Shown here one piece after another: positions 12,712-14,275 of a DNA stretch of 14,275 bases. The stretch is from Candidatus Caccousia avistercoris (lineage in GTDB: Bacteria > Bacillota > Clostridia > Oscillospirales > Acutalibacteraceae): NCBI GenBank assembly GCA_018715025.1, contig DVMK01000053.1, positions 1-14,275 on the forward strand, given 5' to 3'. Each line of letters opens with the position of its first letter. Within the stretch, counting starts at the first letter, position 1. The translations under genes and the position numbers were made by a program. The notes under the pieces were generated by a model. It was not told the origin of the DNA, searched no databases, and worked only from the letters and a program-made list of their open reading frames with translations.

Positions 12712-12922
12712 CCGTCAGCCCGGCCGACCATCTATTTCCAGGCAGCGCCTTTTCCCGCCCTTTCGGCAGGGGCAGGCCGCTGCGCAGCCCTCCCGCAGAG
12801 GAGGGAAATTGCCTCGTGGAGAAGGCGCACAGAGGTGCACGGGCCTTTCCCGCCCGAGGCGTTGTTCCTTCACAGCCTCCCGTGCATGGGGGAACAAAGG
12901 AAGACGGGAGAAGGGGTACTTC

Positions 12923-14275
12923 ATGATTAAGGTTTTGTTTGTAGATGACGAACGGATCGCCCGGATTGCGCTGAATTCTATGGTGGAATGGGAAAACACC
13001 GAATTCCAGATTGTTGGCGCGGCAAGAGACGGTCTGGAAGCTCTGGAAGCCATTAAAAAGTACCAGCCCGATATTGTGGTAACCGACGTAAATATGCCAA
13101 AGATGGACGGGCTGACCCTGGCAAGGCTGCTCAAGGAACAGAACTCCCCGGTCAAGGTGATTGTTCTGGCAGGCCGCGACGAATTTGACTACGCCAAGGA
13201 CGCCGACCGCTGCGGCGTTTCAGACTGCCTTCGAAAGGCAAGCTTCGGCGGCGGCGAACTTTTGTCGTCGCTGCGCCGGGTTGCCGCTACCTTCCGCACG
13301 CCGGGGGAAGAGCGTGCCCGCAGGCCGGTTCAGTGGGACTCTGCCCGCATAGAGGCCATGCTGACCCGGCAGGTTCCCCCCAAGCTGTATGAGTACGGCA
13401 GGAATTACCGCGCCCTTTATGTGTACCGCAGCGATATTTTTGTTCCTATAAAGCGGGATGCGCTGGACAGCTCGAAGGAAACGCTCGCCAGCCTGGTGAG
13501 CGAAAGCGTGGGCGACCGGCCGCCCCTTTCCGTCGTTCCCCTCACCGGGGAGGACTGCGTGCTGCTGTACCCCTCCACCTCCACCACCCGGCAGACGGCG
13601 GAGGAGGACGGGCGCAGAATTTCCAGCTCTTCTCAGGTTTATATGAACGTTTCCACCGGCTGCGTCCTTTCGGAAAACTTTTCCAACGACACCAAGCTGC
13701 TGCAGTGCCTTCAGCGCTGCCGGGAAGCCTCCAGCCTTTCCCTGTACTTCGGCTTCCGGCGGATGATCCCCCAGGAAAAGGATTTGGAGTACCAGCAGCC
13801 GCTGAATAAAAATGATTTTTCCTCCATTGAGATGATTCTCACCTGTATCCTCTCCAGCGAATACGAAAAGGCGGAACGGATTCTTCATGAGATTCTCTCT
13901 GCCTTCCCCCAGAACCATGTAAGCATTTCCTCCAGCCGGAAGTACCTTGACATGCTTTTTGAGGCCTTCTCGCCCCTGTACTGCTTTTACTTCGACAACG
14001 GAACGGAGCGCCAGAAAACCCTGCTGCACAGCTATGGGCGCTGTCTGATTCTGAAGGAATTCGAGGATCTGTTCCATCTTTCCCTGCAGGAAATCCGTGA
14101 AAGCCCTCTGAAAGCCGACTCCACCCATTACCGGCGGGAGGTGCGGGACATGATCGGCTATATTCACCGGAATATCGACACCAAAATCACCCTCACCCAG
14201 CTTTCCCTTTCGGTGAACATGGCGGGCAGCTACATCAGCAGGCTGTTCAAGAGCGAAACCGGCGTAAATGTGACC
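12923..14275 (+). CDS. YesN/AraC-type response regulator (3' end beyond the window)
   Basis: 451 residues visible, open at the right edge; homologues of about 500 residues suggest roughly 50 are missing. Residues 1 to about 120 are the receiver domain: acidic Asp8/Asp9 (VLFVDDE), phospho-acceptor Asp55 in VVTDVNMPKMDG, and Lys105. The conserved Ser/Thr is Ala83 (VLAGRDEFDYA; usual LSGYDEFEYA), and Lys105 is followed by Ala rather than Pro. About 280 residues of unassigned linker follow. Residues 405-451 begin the AraC HTH (MIGYIHRNIDTKITLTQLSLSVNMAGSYISRLFKSETG). AAGGGG lies 6 nt before the ATG. YesN-type regulators usually pair with a YesM-type histidine kinase controlling sugar uptake. None lies upstream here; it may lie downstream. 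Confidence 0.93.
   Translation, partial: MIKVLFVDDERIARIALNSMVEWENTEFQIVGAARDGLEALEAIKKYQPDIVVTDVNMPKMDGLTLARLLKEQNSPVKVIVLAGRDEFDYAKDADRCGVSDCLRKASFGGGELLSSLRRVAATFRTPGEERARRPVQWDSARIEAMLTRQVPPKLYEYGRNYRALYVYRSDIFVPIKRDALDSSKETLASLVSESVGDRPPLSVVPLTGEDCVLLYPSTSTTRQTAEEDGRRISSSSQVYMNVSTGCVLSENFSNDTKLLQCLQRCREASSLSLYFGFRRMIPQEKDLEYQQPLNKNDFSSIEMILTCILSSEYEKAERILHEILSAFPQNHVSISSSRKYLDMLFEAFSPLYCFYFDNGTERQKTLLHSYGRCLILKEFEDLFHLSLQEIRESPLKADSTHYRREVRDMIGYIHRNIDTKITLTQLSLSVNMAGSYISRLFKSETGVNVT

Larger units (their letters stand above)
12440..12922 (+). ncRNA. Unassigned structured leader or small RNA, about 480 nt
   Basis: No credible protein is encoded: candidate frames lack a well-spaced ribosome binding site and read as Pro/Arg/Gly-rich shadow sequence. 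The stretch is GC-rich and dense in stems: a long rod at 12453-12577, an 18-position hairpin at 12606-12650, a loop-presented AAGGAGG at 12691-12711, CCCTCC/GGAGGG at 12788-12805, and CTCCCGT (12877-12883) against ACGGGAG (12904-12910) beside the ribosome binding site of the regulator gene. GGCAGG occurs five times (12581, 12625, 12629, 12765, 12771). I do not recognise 6S, RNase P, SRP, tmRNA, T-box or a known riboswitch core. It may be one UTR or an RNA gene followed by a shorter leader. Confidence 0.45.

Noticed and set aside
12553..12930. Plus-strand frame of 125 codons in the leader that overlaps the response-regulator start by 8 bp
   Set aside because: The overlap hints at coupling, but the TTG start has no ribosome binding site and the product is Arg/Pro/Gly-rich without recognisable features. 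The frame at 12705-12926 and the minus-strand frame 12393-12731 are rejected on similar grounds.
1..14275. CRISPR array, tRNA/rRNA genes, prophage or conjugation genes
   Set aside because: No spaced direct repeats, no clover-leaf or rRNA-like sequence, and no phage or transfer proteins were seen. The only mobile DNA is the IS end.

Overview
The window looks like chromosomal DNA of a GC-rich member of the Clostridia, probably Oscillospiraceae/Ruminococcaceae-like and possibly gut-derived. The grounds are strong AGGAGG-type ribosome binding sites, sigma-A-like promoters, a YtrA-type GntR/ABC cassette, a YesN-type response regulator, and a clostridial-style tetrapyrrole operon with a fused CobA-HemD. 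The genus is inference only.

Layout. (1) 1-131: left end of an IS3-family insertion sequence running off the window, with the first 16 codons of its transposase orfA. (2) 153-1073, minus: a complete YdhF-like aldo/keto reductase ending about 20 bp from the IS end. (3) 1075-1276: divergent regulatory region with a promoter on each strand and two inverted repeats. (4) 1277-3293, plus: three-gene operon of a GntR/YtrA regulator, an ABC ATPase and a membrane permease, closed by a perfect 20-bp-stem bidirectional terminator. (5) 11284 down to 3366, minus: eight tightly packed or overlapping genes, in transcription order hemA, hemC, cobA-hemD fusion, LacA/Maa-type sugar O-acetyltransferase, hemB, hemL, a precorrin-2 dehydrogenase-like protein and a YdcF-family protein, from one promoter at 11359-11387. 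(6) 11524-12171, minus: GNAT acetyltransferase with its own promoter. (7) 12265-12922: a 650-bp stretch without a convincing gene, holding an AT-rich promoter region and then a roughly 480-nt GC-rich, highly foldable leader. (8) 12923 to the window end, plus: a YesN/AraC-type response regulator, cut by the window edge.

How they work together. HemA and HemL make 5-aminolevulinate from glutamyl-tRNA, HemB makes porphobilinogen, HemC makes hydroxymethylbilane, the HemD half closes it to uroporphyrinogen III and the CobA half methylates that to precorrin-2. With no hemE or later haem gene here, the operon points to sirohaem/corrinoid supply. The protein that should oxidise precorrin-2 (4180-4767) appears to lack the family's catalytic Asp. 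Two genes with no known tetrapyrrole role, an acetyltransferase and a YdcF protein, are built into the operon.

The best candidate for something undescribed is the leader before the response regulator. Its first 130 nt can fold as a long imperfect rod, and the apical loop of that rod is also an 8-nt perfect complement of the RNA 5' end (a potential pseudoknot or switch). The regulator downstream has a receiver domain lacking the conserved Ser/Thr switch residue.
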